A stretch of 64,000 nt of DNA, taken from JBBKXP01 sp038251315 (lineage in GTDB: Bacteria > Pseudomonadota > Alphaproteobacteria > Rhodobacterales > Rhodobacteraceae). Made by a program: the position numbers and the translations under genes. Shown piece after piece: positions 1-8,390 of this stretch; positions within the stretch are counted from its first letter, which is position 1, and every line of letters begins with the position of its first letter. The stretch covers positions 13,776-77,775 of the forward strand of contig JBBSBK010000002.1 of assembly GCA_038251315.1 (NCBI GenBank), read 5' to 3'. The notes beneath the pieces were generated by a model. The model ran no database searches, was not told the DNA's origin, and saw nothing but the letters and a program-made list of their open reading frames with translations.

Positions 1-1
1 G

Positions 2-259
2 GCGCAGGCGCTGGGTGAAACCGCACCGCTGCTGCTAATCGGCATGGTCGCATTCGTTCGCGATTTCCCCGCCGCATCGCCCGAAGGATTTTTCGATCCG
101 GCGGCGGCTCTGCCGGTCCAGGTCTACAACTGGACACAGCGGGCCGATCCAGCCTTTGTCGAACGGGCATCGGGTGCGATCATCGTGCTGCTGGTGTTCC
201 TGTTCATCATGAACGCGGTCGCCATTCTGTTGCGCCGCCGCTTTGAACGCCGCTGGTAG
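2..259 (+). CDS. pstA: Phosphate ABC transporter permease PstA, C-terminal part
   Basis: Only the last 85 residues are in the window; the gene starts upstream. PstA is one of the two inner-membrane permeases of the high-affinity phosphate importer PstSCAB. The fragment opens with the EAA-loop-like stretch QALGETAPLLLIG, typical of the PstA cytoplasmic coupling region, and ends with one hydrophobic helix (about residues 62-79 of the fragment) followed by a basic tail RRRFERRW. It is followed after 11 nt by pstB in the same direction, which supports the assignment. Promoter and Pho-box elements lie outside the window. Confidence 0.93.
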   Translation, partial: AQALGETAPLLLIGMVAFVRDFPAASPEGFFDPAAALPVQVYNWTQRADPAFVERASGAIIVLLVFLFIMNAVAILLRRRFERRW

Positions 260-270
260 GGGACCCAAAA

Positions 271-1068
271 ATGAACGATGTTCGACTGATTGAAAGAGAC
301 CTGAACATGAATGAAACCAAGATTTCCGCCAAAGGCGTTCAGGTCTACTATGGCGATACCCATGCGATCAAGGATGTCGATGTCGAAATCGCCGACAAGA
401 CCGTCACCGCCTTTATCGGCCCGTCGGGGTGTGGTAAATCGACGTTCCTGCGCTGCTTGAATCGGATGAACGACACCATCGACATTTGCCGGGTGACCGG
501 CGATATCCGCATCGACGGCGAAAACATCTATGACGCCAAGGTTGATCCGGTGCAGTTGCGCGCCAAGGTCGGCATGGTGTTCCAGAAACCCAACCCGTTC
601 CCTAAATCCATTTACGACAACGTCGCCTATGGCCCAAAAATCCACGGTATGGCCCGCAACAAGGCCGAGTTAGACGAGATCGTCGAAAGCTCGCTGAAAA
701 AGGCAGCGCTGTGGAACGAGGCCAAGGACCGGCTTCAAAGCCCCGGCACCGGCTTGTCGGGTGGCCAGCAGCAACGCCTGTGCATCGCGCGCGCCATTGC
801 CACTGCACCCGAGGTGTTGCTGATGGACGAACCCTGTTCGGCGCTCGACCCGATTGCCACCGCGCAAGTCGAAGAATTGATTGATGAACTTCGCCAGTCG
901 TTCAGCGTTGTCATTGTGACCCATTCGATGCAACAGGCCGCGCGGGTCAGCCAACGCACCGCGTTCTTTCACCTTGGCAGCCTTGTGGAATACGGCGAGA
1001 CCAACAAGATATTCACCAATCCCGTCGATCCGCGCACGGAAAGCTACATTTCCGGTCGGATCGGTTAA
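271..1068 (+). CDS. pstB: Phosphate ABC transporter ATP-binding protein PstB
   Basis: PstB (265 aa) hydrolyses ATP to drive phosphate import through PstCA. The Walker A motif GPSGCGKST is at residues 50-58, the signature LSGGQQQR and the Walker B VLLMDEP lie further on, and the switch histidine is in VTHSM. The length fits the family. The start at 271 has a GGGGA Shine-Dalgarno 7 nt upstream; an internal ATG at 307 (MNETKISAKG) would give 253 aa and cannot be excluded. The gene sits between pstA and phoU, the standard pst order, so it is probably expressed under phosphate limitation through PhoB. Confidence 0.97.
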   Translation: MNDVRLIERDLNMNETKISAKGVQVYYGDTHAIKDVDVEIADKTVTAFIGPSGCGKSTFLRCLNRMNDTIDICRVTGDIRIDGENIYDAKVDPVQLRAKVGMVFQKPNPFPKSIYDNVAYGPKIHGMARNKAELDEIVESSLKKAALWNEAKDRLQSPGTGLSGGQQQRLCIARAIATAPEVLLMDEPCSALDPIATAQVEELIDELRQSFSVVIVTHSMQQAARVSQRTAFFHLGSLVEYGETNKIFTNPVDPRTESYISGRIG

Positions 1069-1076
1069 GGAGACAG

Positions 1077-1787
1077 ATGATGAACGAACATATCTCATCC
1101 GCCTACGACCGCGATCTTGAAGCGATACAGGCGCTGGTCATGAAAATGGGTGGGCTGGTCGAGGCGGCCATACTTGACGGTGCAAAATCACTGGAAACCC
1201 GCGATCTGGAACTGGCCGAAAAGGTCCGCAAGGGCGACGCGGCCATCGACAGCCTCGAGGAAAAGATCAACGAAGAGGCGGCGCGCACAATTGCGCTGCG
1301 CGCGCCCGTGTCCAAGGATCTACGCGCCATCTTGGGTGTTTTGCGCCTTGCCGCCTCGCTGGAACGGGTCGGGGATTATGCCAAGAACATGGCCAAACGC
1401 ACGTCCGTGCTGGCCGAAAACCGCACCATCAACGGCACCGACGCATCACTGCGCCGAATGGCCCGCGAAGTGCAGGGGATGCTGAAAGACACGCTTGATG
1501 CCTATGTGTCGCGCGATGCCGTGCTGGCCGAGGATGTGCGCCAGCGCGACCATGACGTCGATCAGATGTATAACGCGCTGTTTCGCGAATTCCTGACCTT
1601 CATGATGGAGGACCCGCGCAACATCACCCCCTGCATGCACCTGCATTTCATTGCCAAGAACGTCGAACGGATGGGCGACCTCATCACCAATATGGCCGAG
1701 CAGGTCATTTACATGGTCACCGGCCAGATGCCCGAAGACGCACGACCGAAAGGCGATACAACCTCGACCGCCGTGGGATCGACCTGA
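1077..1787 (+). CDS. phoU: Phosphate transport system regulator PhoU
   Basis: PhoU (236 aa) is an all-helical protein with two three-helix repeats. It links the Pst transporter to the PhoR-PhoB two-component system and keeps the Pho regulon off when phosphate is plentiful. Both repeats show the family acidic/metal-binding pattern around ERVGDYAKN and ERMGDLITN. An AAGGAG Shine-Dalgarno at 1067-1072 overlaps the pstB stop. Two adjacent ATG codons (1077 and 1080) are possible, and the second has the better spacing. It is 8 nt from pstB and 2 nt from phoB, so these genes are one operon. Confidence 0.97.
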   Translation: MMNEHISSAYDRDLEAIQALVMKMGGLVEAAILDGAKSLETRDLELAEKVRKGDAAIDSLEEKINEEAARTIALRAPVSKDLRAILGVLRLAASLERVGDYAKNMAKRTSVLAENRTINGTDASLRRMAREVQGMLKDTLDAYVSRDAVLAEDVRQRDHDVDQMYNALFREFLTFMMEDPRNITPCMHLHFIAKNVERMGDLITNMAEQVIYMVTGQMPEDARPKGDTTSTAVGST

Positions 1788-1789
1788 GC

Positions 1790-2473
1790 ATGGCACAACC
1801 GCATGTTCTGATCGTTGAAGACGAACCGGCGCAACGGGCGGTGCTGGCTTATAATCTCAGCGCCGAAGGGTTCCGCACGACCGAGGCCGCGAATGGCGAA
1901 GAGGCGCTGGTGCAGGTCGCCGAAGATCCGCCTGATGTCATCGTCCTTGACTGGATGCTGCCCAACGTGTCGGGGATCGAGGTTTGCCGCCAGTTGAAAA
2001 CCCGCGCCGATACCCGCGCGACGCCGATCATCATGCTGTCGGCCCGGTCAGAAGAGGTGGACAAGGTGCGCGGGCTGGAAACCGGGGCCGACGATTACGT
2101 CGTCAAACCCTATTCGGTCAGCGAACTGATGGCACGGGTCCGCGCCCAGTTGCGCCGCGCCCGCCCGTCGACCGTCGGGCAGGTGCTGAGTCACGAGGAT
2201 ATCGTGCTGGACAGCGAAACACATCGGGTCAAACGCGGCGACAACGAACTGAAGCTGGGGCCGACCGAGTTTCGTCTGCTCGCCACGTTCATGGAAAAAC
2301 CGGGCCGGGTCTGGTCGCGCGATCAATTGCTCGACCGGGTCTGGGGGCGCGACATTTACGTCGATACCCGCACGGTCGATGTTCATATCGGACGGTTGCG
2401 TAAGGTTCTGACGGCGCATGGTGGCGAAGACCCTTTGCGCACGGTGCGCGGCGCGGGTTACGCTCTGGGTTAG
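1790..2473 (+). CDS. phoB: Phosphate regulon response regulator PhoB
   Basis: This 227-aa OmpR-type response regulator has an N-terminal receiver with the acidic pocket ED at residues 10-11 and phospho-acceptor Asp54 in VLDWMLP, a lysine in VVKPYS, and a C-terminal winged helix (TVDVHIGRLRKVL). PhoB activates the pst operon and other phosphate-starvation genes when phosphorylated by PhoR. It follows phoU by 2 nt. No phoR is visible in the window; it may lie upstream of pst. The identification rests on context plus domain structure. Confidence 0.95.
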   Translation: MAQPHVLIVEDEPAQRAVLAYNLSAEGFRTTEAANGEEALVQVAEDPPDVIVLDWMLPNVSGIEVCRQLKTRADTRATPIIMLSARSEEVDKVRGLETGADDYVVKPYSVSELMARVRAQLRRARPSTVGQVLSHEDIVLDSETHRVKRGDNELKLGPTEFRLLATFMEKPGRVWSRDQLLDRVWGRDIYVDTRTVDVHIGRLRKVLTAHGGEDPLRTVRGAGYALG

Positions 2474-2500
2474 GGGCAGGGTGCCCCATTTGGGGATGTC

Positions 2501-3682
2501 ATGACCAATCCGAACCCGGCCTTTACCGACGCCGAATATCAGACCCGAATCGCCAAGACCCGTGCGGCTATGGCGGCCGCAGGGGTCGACGTGATCCTTG
2601 CGACCGATCCCAGCAATATGGCGTGGCTCACCGGCTATGATGGCTGGTCGTTCTATGTGCATCAGGGCGTTCTGGTCGGCCCCGACGGCGACCCGCACTG
2701 GTGGGGACGCGCGATGGACGGTGCGGGCGCGGTGCGCACCGTGTTCATGGGCGATGGGCACATCCACGGCTACGACGACAACTATGTCCAGAACCCCGTG
2801 AAACATCCGATGGAGGATTTCTCACGGCTGATCGCCGAACTAGGATGGGGTGGGCTGCGTCTGGGTGTCGAGATGGACAATTACTATTTTAGCGCAAGTG
2901 CATACCAGACGCTATTAAAGCATAACCCGAAAGCGGCAATCAGCGACACGACCGGGCTGGTCAACTGGCAACGCGCGGTCAAATCCCCGACCGAACTGAC
3001 CTACATGCGCCGCGCCGCTGGGATCGTGACGGCTATGCACGCGCAGATCAGGGAATTGGCTGAACCGGGGATGAGAAAGAACGATCTGGTGGCGGAAATA
3101 CTGCGCACATCGGTCCGTGGAGCGGATGGGCATTGGGGCGATTATCCGGCGATTGTGCCGATGGCGCCATCGGGCCTTGATGCCACAGCACCTCATCTGA
3201 CATGGGACGACACGCCGATGAAGGCGGGCGAGGCGACGTTCTTTGAAATCGCCGGGGCCTATCGGCGCTACCAATGTCCGCAGTCACGCACCGTCTACTT
3301 GGGCAGGCCACCGCAGAAATATCGCGCTGCAGAGGCGGCGGTTGCCGACGCGACCCTTGCCGTGCTGGACATTGCATGCGCCGGGGTGCGCTGCGAGGAC
3401 GTCGCGCGTACTTTCAATGGCACGCTGGCGCGGCACGGGTTCACCAAGGACAGCCGCTGTGGCTATGCCATCGGGCTGTCCTATCCGCCTGATTGGGGCG
3501 AGCGCACGATGTCGTTGCGGGCCGGGGACGCATCGGTGATGCAGGCGGGCATGACGTTCCATTTCATGCCGGCCCTGTGGCTGGACGACGGCGGCATCGA
3601 AACAACCGAACCCATCGTCATCACCGACAAGGGTTGCGATAAGCTGTGCGCGACGCCGACAGGCATGTGCGTCAAGGACTAG
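2501..3682 (+). CDS. M24-fold creatinase/ectoine-hydrolase-like protein
   Basis: This 393-aa protein has the pita-bread M24 fold with an N-terminal creatinase domain (about 15-165) and a C-terminal catalytic domain (about 175-385). The motif YAIGLSYPPDWGERTMSL is very like ectoine hydrolase DoeA/EutD, which opens the ectoine ring. The residues that bind metals in M24 aminopeptidases are replaced (FFEIAGAYRRYQCPQSRT where a DxG...D pattern would be), as in metal-free creatinase. Most of an ectoine operon (eutE, doeB, uehABC) is absent, so the substrate may be another cyclic or N-methylated compound. Its stop codon shares CTAG with the convergent FAD/GcvT gene, a possible functional partner in osmolyte catabolism. 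Confidence 0.75.
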   Translation: MTNPNPAFTDAEYQTRIAKTRAAMAAAGVDVILATDPSNMAWLTGYDGWSFYVHQGVLVGPDGDPHWWGRAMDGAGAVRTVFMGDGHIHGYDDNYVQNPVKHPMEDFSRLIAELGWGGLRLGVEMDNYYFSASAYQTLLKHNPKAAISDTTGLVNWQRAVKSPTELTYMRRAAGIVTAMHAQIRELAEPGMRKNDLVAEILRTSVRGADGHWGDYPAIVPMAPSGLDATAPHLTWDDTPMKAGEATFFEIAGAYRRYQCPQSRTVYLGRPPQKYRAAEAAVADATLAVLDIACAGVRCEDVARTFNGTLARHGFTKDSRCGYAIGLSYPPDWGERTMSLRAGDASVMQAGMTFHFMPALWLDDGGIETTEPIVITDKGCDKLCATPTGMCVKD

Positions 3683-6096
3683 GCGCGCAGGCGTTCGCCT
3701 TTGGGATCAAACGGCGGTTCTGCCAGGATACGCCCGACATGATCGCGCCCGAGGATGGCGACATGCACGATGGTCCCCGGCGCCGCATGGGCCGCCTTGA
3801 CGTAACCCAACGCCAGCGATTTGCCGATACTGTAACCGTAAGCGCCTGACGACACGTGCCCGGCAGGGGTGCCGTCAGCCAGAAAGATCGGCTCGGATCC
3901 GGTCGCATCGGCGATGGTCGCATCGATTTCCAGATGCACCAGCACGTCACGCGCGGGTTTATCTTTGATCGCCAACCAAGCGTCTTTATTCAGGAATTCC
4001 TTGTCGGACTTGATCAGGTGGTCCAGACGGACCTCTTGTGGCCAGTATTCCAGGCTGTATTCGCGCCCCCAACTGCCAAAACCCTTTTCGATCCGTAGCG
4101 ACCCCAGCGCCCGACTGCCGACCGGCCCCGCGCCAAGGTCTTTGCCAGCCTCCAGAAGGGCCCCGTAAAGCGTCACCTGATCGGCGGCGGCGCAATGCAG
4201 TTCCCAGCCCAGATCGCCGGTGAATGACACCCGGATGGCGGTGACCGCTACCCCGGCAAGCGTGATCCGGGCGGATCGCATGAACGGAAAATCAACGGTC
4301 TCCAACGATGTATTCGTAAGCCTTTGCAAGAGTTTTCGAGACAAAGGTCCAGCAACGTTAAAACCGCACATTGCGTCGGTTCGACTTTGGAAAGTTATCT
4401 CGGCGGGCAGGGGGACAGCACGGAAGAAACGCTGATGATAGCGTTCAGCCATCCCCGAACCCACGATGAGGAAATCGTCCTCGGCCAATTTCGTCACCGT
4501 GAAATCACCCGCAATGCCGCCCCGAACGCCGATCAGGGGCGTCAGGCACGACCCGCCCACCAACACGGGCATCCGGTTTGCAAAAAGCGCATTTAGCCAG
4601 TCAGCAGCACCCGGGCCGCGCACGGCGTATTTCGCAAAGTTGGAAATGTCAATGATACCAGCAGTTTCGCGCAGCATCTTGACCTCTCGACCCACCGGTT
4701 CCCACCAGTTCTGGCGGGTGTAACCGATGGTTTCCTCGGTGGGTTCGCCCTCGGCGGAAAACCAAAGCGGATGTTCCCATCCGTAGTTCAAACCGAACAC
4801 CGCGCCCATAGCCTGTTGCATCTGATAAGCATGGCGGGTGCGCACCGGGCGTCCAGCGGCGCGTTCTTCGTTTGGAAAATGAATCTTGAAACGGTGCGAA
4901 TACTGATCCTCGACCCGGGCTTTGGTAAAAGCCTTGCCCGCCCAAGCGCCATAGCGCGCGATGTCCCACGCAAACATATCAAGTGAGCTTTCGCCTGTAA
5001 CTATCCATTCTGCAGCCATTTTTCCCATGCCGCCGGATTGCGAAAAGCCGGGGATGATGCCGTTGCAGCAGAAATATCCGTGAAGTTCCGGTACCGGGCC
5101 AAACAACACCGCGGAATCCGGCGACCAGATCATCGGCCCGTTGATGACCCGCTTGATGCCAGCCGACCCGACCACCGGAACCCGTTGGATCGCGCGCATC
5201 ATGTTATCCTCGATCCGTTCCAGATCGTCGGCGAACAATTCGTGGCCAAACCCCGGCGGCGTGCCGTTTTCGGCCCAGAACTTCATGTTCTTTTCATAGG
5301 CCCCGACCAGCAGCCCTTTGCCCTCCTGACGCAGGTAATATTCGCCGTCGCGGTCGGCGACCGATGGCAAGCGCCGGTCCATTGCGGCGATTTCGGGGAT
5401 CGCTTCGGTGACGAAATACTGATGTTCGGTCGGGATCAAGGGCAGGGTGATTCCCGCCATCGCGGCCACCTCGCGCCCCCACAGACCCGCCGCATTGATG
5501 ACCCAAGGCGTTGCAATATCGCCTTTTTCGGTGCGCACGATCCACGTGCCATCGGGTTGCGCGTCGGTTGCGGTGACAGGACAAAACCGCACAATTTCAG
5601 CCCCGCGTTGACGGGCACCGACCGCGTAGGCGTTGGTCACGCCGGACGGATCGACGTTGCCGCCCTCGGGCTCGTACATGATGCAGCGAATGCCGTCATA
5701 GTTGACCAGCGGGTGAAGGCGTTCAGCCTCGGCGCGGTCGACCTCGTAGAATTTCATGCCGTAGCGGCGCGCCTTGGCGTCTTGCAGGCGCAACTGGTGT
5801 TCGCGGTTTTCGGTTTGCGCCAGATACAGACTGCCGGGCTGGAAGATGCCGCAAGACTGACCCGTCTCAGCCTCAAGCTCTTTGTAAAGACCCATGGTAT
5901 AGTGCTGTAAACGCGAAATATTCGTGCTGTCATGCAACCCGTGGATGTTGGCGGCCGCGTGCCATGTCGATCCCGACGTCAGCTCGGATCGTTCCAGCAG
6001 CACGACGTCGGACCAGCCCAGTTTTGCCAGATGATACAGGATCGAGCATCCGATGACGCCGCCACCGATCACGACGGCCTGAGCATGGGTTCGCAT
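3679..6096 (-). CDS. FAD-dependent oxidoreductase with GcvT domain (dimethylglycine/sarcosine dehydrogenase-like)
   Basis: This 805-aa protein has an N-terminal FAD-binding Rossmann motif VIGGGVIGCSILYHLA at residues 9-24, a DAO-type oxidase domain to about 370, then an FAO-M linker and a C-terminal aminomethyltransferase (GcvT-like) domain from about 420. Members oxidatively demethylate N-methylglycines and pass the one-carbon unit to tetrahydrofolate. The conserved GSTWHAA, which includes the His that usually carries covalent FAD in dimethylglycine dehydrogenase, is at about 42-48. It converges on the M24 protein, sharing the CTAG stop overlap. A paralogue of nearly equal length lies at 28408-30816. 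The exact substrate cannot be told from sequence. Confidence 0.85.
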   Translation of the reverse strand: MRTHAQAVVIGGGVIGCSILYHLAKLGWSDVVLLERSELTSGSTWHAAANIHGLHDSTNISRLQHYTMGLYKELEAETGQSCGIFQPGSLYLAQTENREHQLRLQDAKARRYGMKFYEVDRAEAERLHPLVNYDGIRCIMYEPEGGNVDPSGVTNAYAVGARQRGAEIVRFCPVTATDAQPDGTWIVRTEKGDIATPWVINAAGLWGREVAAMAGITLPLIPTEHQYFVTEAIPEIAAMDRRLPSVADRDGEYYLRQEGKGLLVGAYEKNMKFWAENGTPPGFGHELFADDLERIEDNMMRAIQRVPVVGSAGIKRVINGPMIWSPDSAVLFGPVPELHGYFCCNGIIPGFSQSGGMGKMAAEWIVTGESSLDMFAWDIARYGAWAGKAFTKARVEDQYSHRFKIHFPNEERAAGRPVRTRHAYQMQQAMGAVFGLNYGWEHPLWFSAEGEPTEETIGYTRQNWWEPVGREVKMLRETAGIIDISNFAKYAVRGPGAADWLNALFANRMPVLVGGSCLTPLIGVRGGIAGDFTVTKLAEDDFLIVGSGMAERYHQRFFRAVPLPAEITFQSRTDAMCGFNVAGPLSRKLLQRLTNTSLETVDFPFMRSARITLAGVAVTAIRVSFTGDLGWELHCAAADQVTLYGALLEAGKDLGAGPVGSRALGSLRIEKGFGSWGREYSLEYWPQEVRLDHLIKSDKEFLNKDAWLAIKDKPARDVLVHLEIDATIADATGSEPIFLADGTPAGHVSSGAYGYSIGKSLALGYVKAAHAAPGTIVHVAILGRDHVGRILAEPPFDPKGERLRA

Positions 6097-6226
6097 GGAT
6101 ACGTCCTTAGTGCGTTATGATTTGGGGGGACTATCCGTGGCATTCCCGAATCGGTCTAGGTGGGGGAGCGGCCATAGTCAGCGGTTTACGACAGTTCTGG
6201 TCGATGATTCCGAATGGTAAATATCG

Positions 6227-6242
6227 CATAATCAATATTATG
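6227..6242. promoter_or_regulatory. AT-rich inverted repeat in the divergent FAD/GcvT-luxR spacer
   Basis: CATAAT at 6227-6232 is mirrored by ATTATG at 6237-6242 across a 4-nt centre, inside a markedly AT-rich patch in an otherwise GC-rich region. It lies between the divergent starts of the FAD/GcvT gene (6096) and the LuxR gene, so it could be an operator or promoter core for either. No -35/-10 pair is clear enough to name. Confidence 0.35.
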
Positions 6243-6340
6243 TAATATCCTGTCCTACCTGTATGCGCCTTCGCGATATCCACTCCCGGTCTGTGGCAAA
6301 CCTCTTTGTGATCGGACAGCTGCCTGATATTCTTCACGCC

Positions 6341-7093
6341 ATGGCCGAACTTGTGAACCACTTAGAGGCACTGACCAATGCACGCTCGGTCGAGGATCTG
6401 TGGGCGTTGCACACGGCCAACATGACCGACCTTGGGTTCGACAGGCTGATCTACGGCTTTACCCGCTACCGTACGTCGCGTTCGCTTGGGGATCCGACCG
6501 ATTGGATGCTTTTGACCAATCAGAGCAGCGACTACATGGATGTTTTTCTGACTGATGGAATGCTGTATCATGCGCCTATGCTGCGTTGGGCACTGGAAAA
6601 CAACGGCGCATGCAGTTGGCGTTGGATGGACGTGCCGGGAAACCTGACGGCGGCCGAGGAACGGGTCGCCACGTTCAACCGGTCGATGGATGTCACGGCG
6701 GGCTATACAATCAGTTTCCGTTCAGTTTCCGAACGCACCAAAGGCGCCATCGCCCTGACTGCCCGCAAAGGTCTGACCCAGGAAGCGGTCGAGCAGATCT
6801 GGCTGCGCTACGGCGCCGCCATCATCGTGATGAACAACGTCCTGCATCTGAAACTGATGACCCTGCCCTATAGCGGCCAGCGTCATCTGACCAAGCGGCA
6901 GCGCGAGGTCCTGCAGTGGGTCGGCGACGGCAAGACGATGCAAGACATCGCCGTCCTGCTGAACCTGACGGCTGCCACCGTAGAGAAGCATCTGCGGCTG
7001 GCGCGCGAGGCTCTGGACGTTGAGACCACGGCGCAAGCCGTTCTCAAGGCCGCGTTCTACAACCAGATGTTCGAGATCGAAACGACCACCTGA
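6341..7093 (+). CDS. LuxR-family transcriptional regulator, solo, with altered autoinducer-binding domain
   Basis: From the ATG at 6341 the protein is 250 aa, the usual length for quorum-sensing LuxR proteins; an in-frame ATG at 6263 would add 26 residues and neither start has a good Shine-Dalgarno. The N-terminal 160 residues match the autoinducer-binding fold; the C-terminal GerE helix-turn-helix (LTKRQREVLQWVGDGKTMQD) occupies about 188-245. The usual ligand-contact residues look changed: the segment MLYHAPMLRW stands where families have a Y-x-x-D-P pattern. No luxI is adjacent; the only one in the window is 32 kb away. It may sense a non-AHL ligand. Confidence 0.85.
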   Translation: MAELVNHLEALTNARSVEDLWALHTANMTDLGFDRLIYGFTRYRTSRSLGDPTDWMLLTNQSSDYMDVFLTDGMLYHAPMLRWALENNGACSWRWMDVPGNLTAAEERVATFNRSMDVTAGYTISFRSVSERTKGAIALTARKGLTQEAVEQIWLRYGAAIIVMNNVLHLKLMTLPYSGQRHLTKRQREVLQWVGDGKTMQDIAVLLNLTAATVEKHLRLAREALDVETTAQAVLKAAFYNQMFEIETTT

Positions 7094-7346
7094 CAGCATT
7101 ATATTCGTTTTATTGACTGGCGGGTCAGGAATCCCTGACTTTCGTGAGCAGGGTTCAGGTGTCAGTCTGGCCATGTTCCGTGAGTGGTGGCCTTAGGCCT
7201 GGGAACAGTGGGCGGACCCCTTGGGATTGCAAGGTCAGCCGTCCATGCCGGGAAACCGGACGCTGATCTGCAGGGGTTTGCCCCGGTGGGTCGGCACCCC
7301 TGAAGGTGCGTCTTGTCCCATCCCTTCCCCGGACAGCACCAAAGGC
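7094..7346. other. Intergenic region without a recognisable gene
   Basis: Between the LuxR gene and the hairpin downstream of tsf I see no reading frame with coding character and no RNA gene I recognise. The stretch is GC-rich with short repeats of C/G runs. It probably holds only 3' untranslated sequence of the two convergent units. Confidence 0.5.
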
Positions 7347-7377
7347 GCGGCACCGCACTCTCTCGATGCGGTGCCGC
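7347..7377 (-). terminator. Hairpin downstream of tsf, possibly bidirectional
   Basis: An 11-bp perfect stem (GCGGCACCGCA at 7347-7357 with its complement at 7367-7377) encloses a 9-nt loop, 61 nt past the tsf stop. On the minus strand it is followed by a short run GCCTTTGG; on the plus strand by AACTTTTACG. The U-tracts are weak but present on both sides, so it may end both the tsf and the LuxR transcripts. Confidence 0.6.
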
Positions 7378-7438
7378 AACTTTTACGAAAAACGGCCCGC
7401 GGTGTCCCGCAGACCGTGACGCAAACGCCACTGCGGCG

Positions 7439-8317
7439 TTAGTCTTTCTTGTTCAGTTTAGCCACTTCGGCGGCGAAATCTTCTTGCTCTTTTTCGATGC
7501 CTTCGCCGACTTCAAGCCGCACGAACCCCGTGATCGTCACCCCCGCCTCGTGGGCCGCCGCTTCAACGGTCAGGTCAGGATTGACGACGAACGCCTGCCC
7601 CAGAAGCGTGCTTTCGGCGACGAACTTCTTCATCCGTCCGACCAGCATCTTTTCGATCACTGCGTCGGGCTTGCCGCTTTCGCGGGCGATGTCCATCTGG
7701 ACCTGCTTTTCCTTGGTCACGACAGCAGGATCAAGATCAGCCTCGGACAGCGATGCCGGATTGGCGGCCGCGATATGCATGGCGACCTGACGGCCAAAGC
7801 CAGCGTTGTCGCCGGTCATTGCGACCAGAACGCCGATCTTGCCCATGTCGGGTGCGGCGGCGTTGTGAACATAGGTCACAACCGTGTCGCCGCTGACAGT
7901 TGCCATCCGGCGCACCGACATGTTCTCGCCGATCTTGGCAATGGCATCGGTAATGACGCTCGACACCTCTTTGCCGCCGACCTTGGCCGATTGCAGCGCG
8001 GCAACATCGGGCACATCCAGCGCGGCCTTGGAAATGCCGGCGACCATCGCCTGAAACTCGGCGTTCTTGGCGACGAAATCGGTTTCCGAATTGACCTCGA
8101 CGGCGACGCCCTTGCCACCGGACACGGCGACGCCGACCAGCCCTTCGGCGGCGGTGCGGCCCGACTTCTTGGCGGCCTTGGCCAGTCCCTTGGTGCGCAG
8201 CCAGTCGACGGCGGCGTCCATGTCGCCGTCGTTTTCGGTCAGTGCCTTTTTGGCGTCCATCATGCCGGCACCCGTACTTTCGCGCAATTCCTTGACCATC
8301 TGTGCGGTGATCGCCAT
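7439..8317 (-). CDS. tsf: Elongation factor Ts
   Basis: EF-Ts (292 aa) recharges EF-Tu by exchanging GDP for GTP. The start is the ATG at 8317 (MAITAQMVKELRESTGAGMM), which has an AGGAG Shine-Dalgarno 6 nt upstream; the reading frame extends further but that part is not coding. The N-terminal UBA-like domain with RESTGAGMMDAKKAL and the core motif ETDFVAKN (about residues 80-87) are diagnostic. It follows rpsB by 73 nt on the same strand, the conserved rpsB-tsf order, with a hairpin between them. Confidence 0.98.
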   Translation of the reverse strand: MAITAQMVKELRESTGAGMMDAKKALTENDGDMDAAVDWLRTKGLAKAAKKSGRTAAEGLVGVAVSGGKGVAVEVNSETDFVAKNAEFQAMVAGISKAALDVPDVAALQSAKVGGKEVSSVITDAIAKIGENMSVRRMATVSGDTVVTYVHNAAAPDMGKIGVLVAMTGDNAGFGRQVAMHIAAANPASLSEADLDPAVVTKEKQVQMDIARESGKPDAVIEKMLVGRMKKFVAESTLLGQAFVVNPDLTVEAAAHEAGVTITGFVRLEVGEGIEKEQEDFAAEVAKLNKKD

Positions 8318-8345
8318 CGCAATTCTCCTGTAAAAATCCAAGAAA

Positions 8346-8370
8346 CCGGGCGGGGTTGCCCCCTGCCCGG
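8346..8370 (-). promoter_or_regulatory. Hairpin in the rpsB-tsf spacer
   Basis: CCGGGC at 8346-8351 pairs with GCCCGG at 8365-8370, and inside it GGGG pairs with CCCC across a 4-nt loop with one small bulge. It lies 20 nt past the rpsB stop and 29 nt before tsf. There is no U-tract, so partial attenuation, RNase processing or 3'-end protection are all possible; I cannot choose between them. Confidence 0.5.
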
Positions 8371-8390
8371 TCAGTTTCGCGGCTCTCGTG

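Noticed and set aside
7161..7346. Possible riboswitch or sRNA in the luxR-tsf gap
   Set aside because: No promoter-terminator pairing and no recognisable conserved structure apart from the hairpin already listed.
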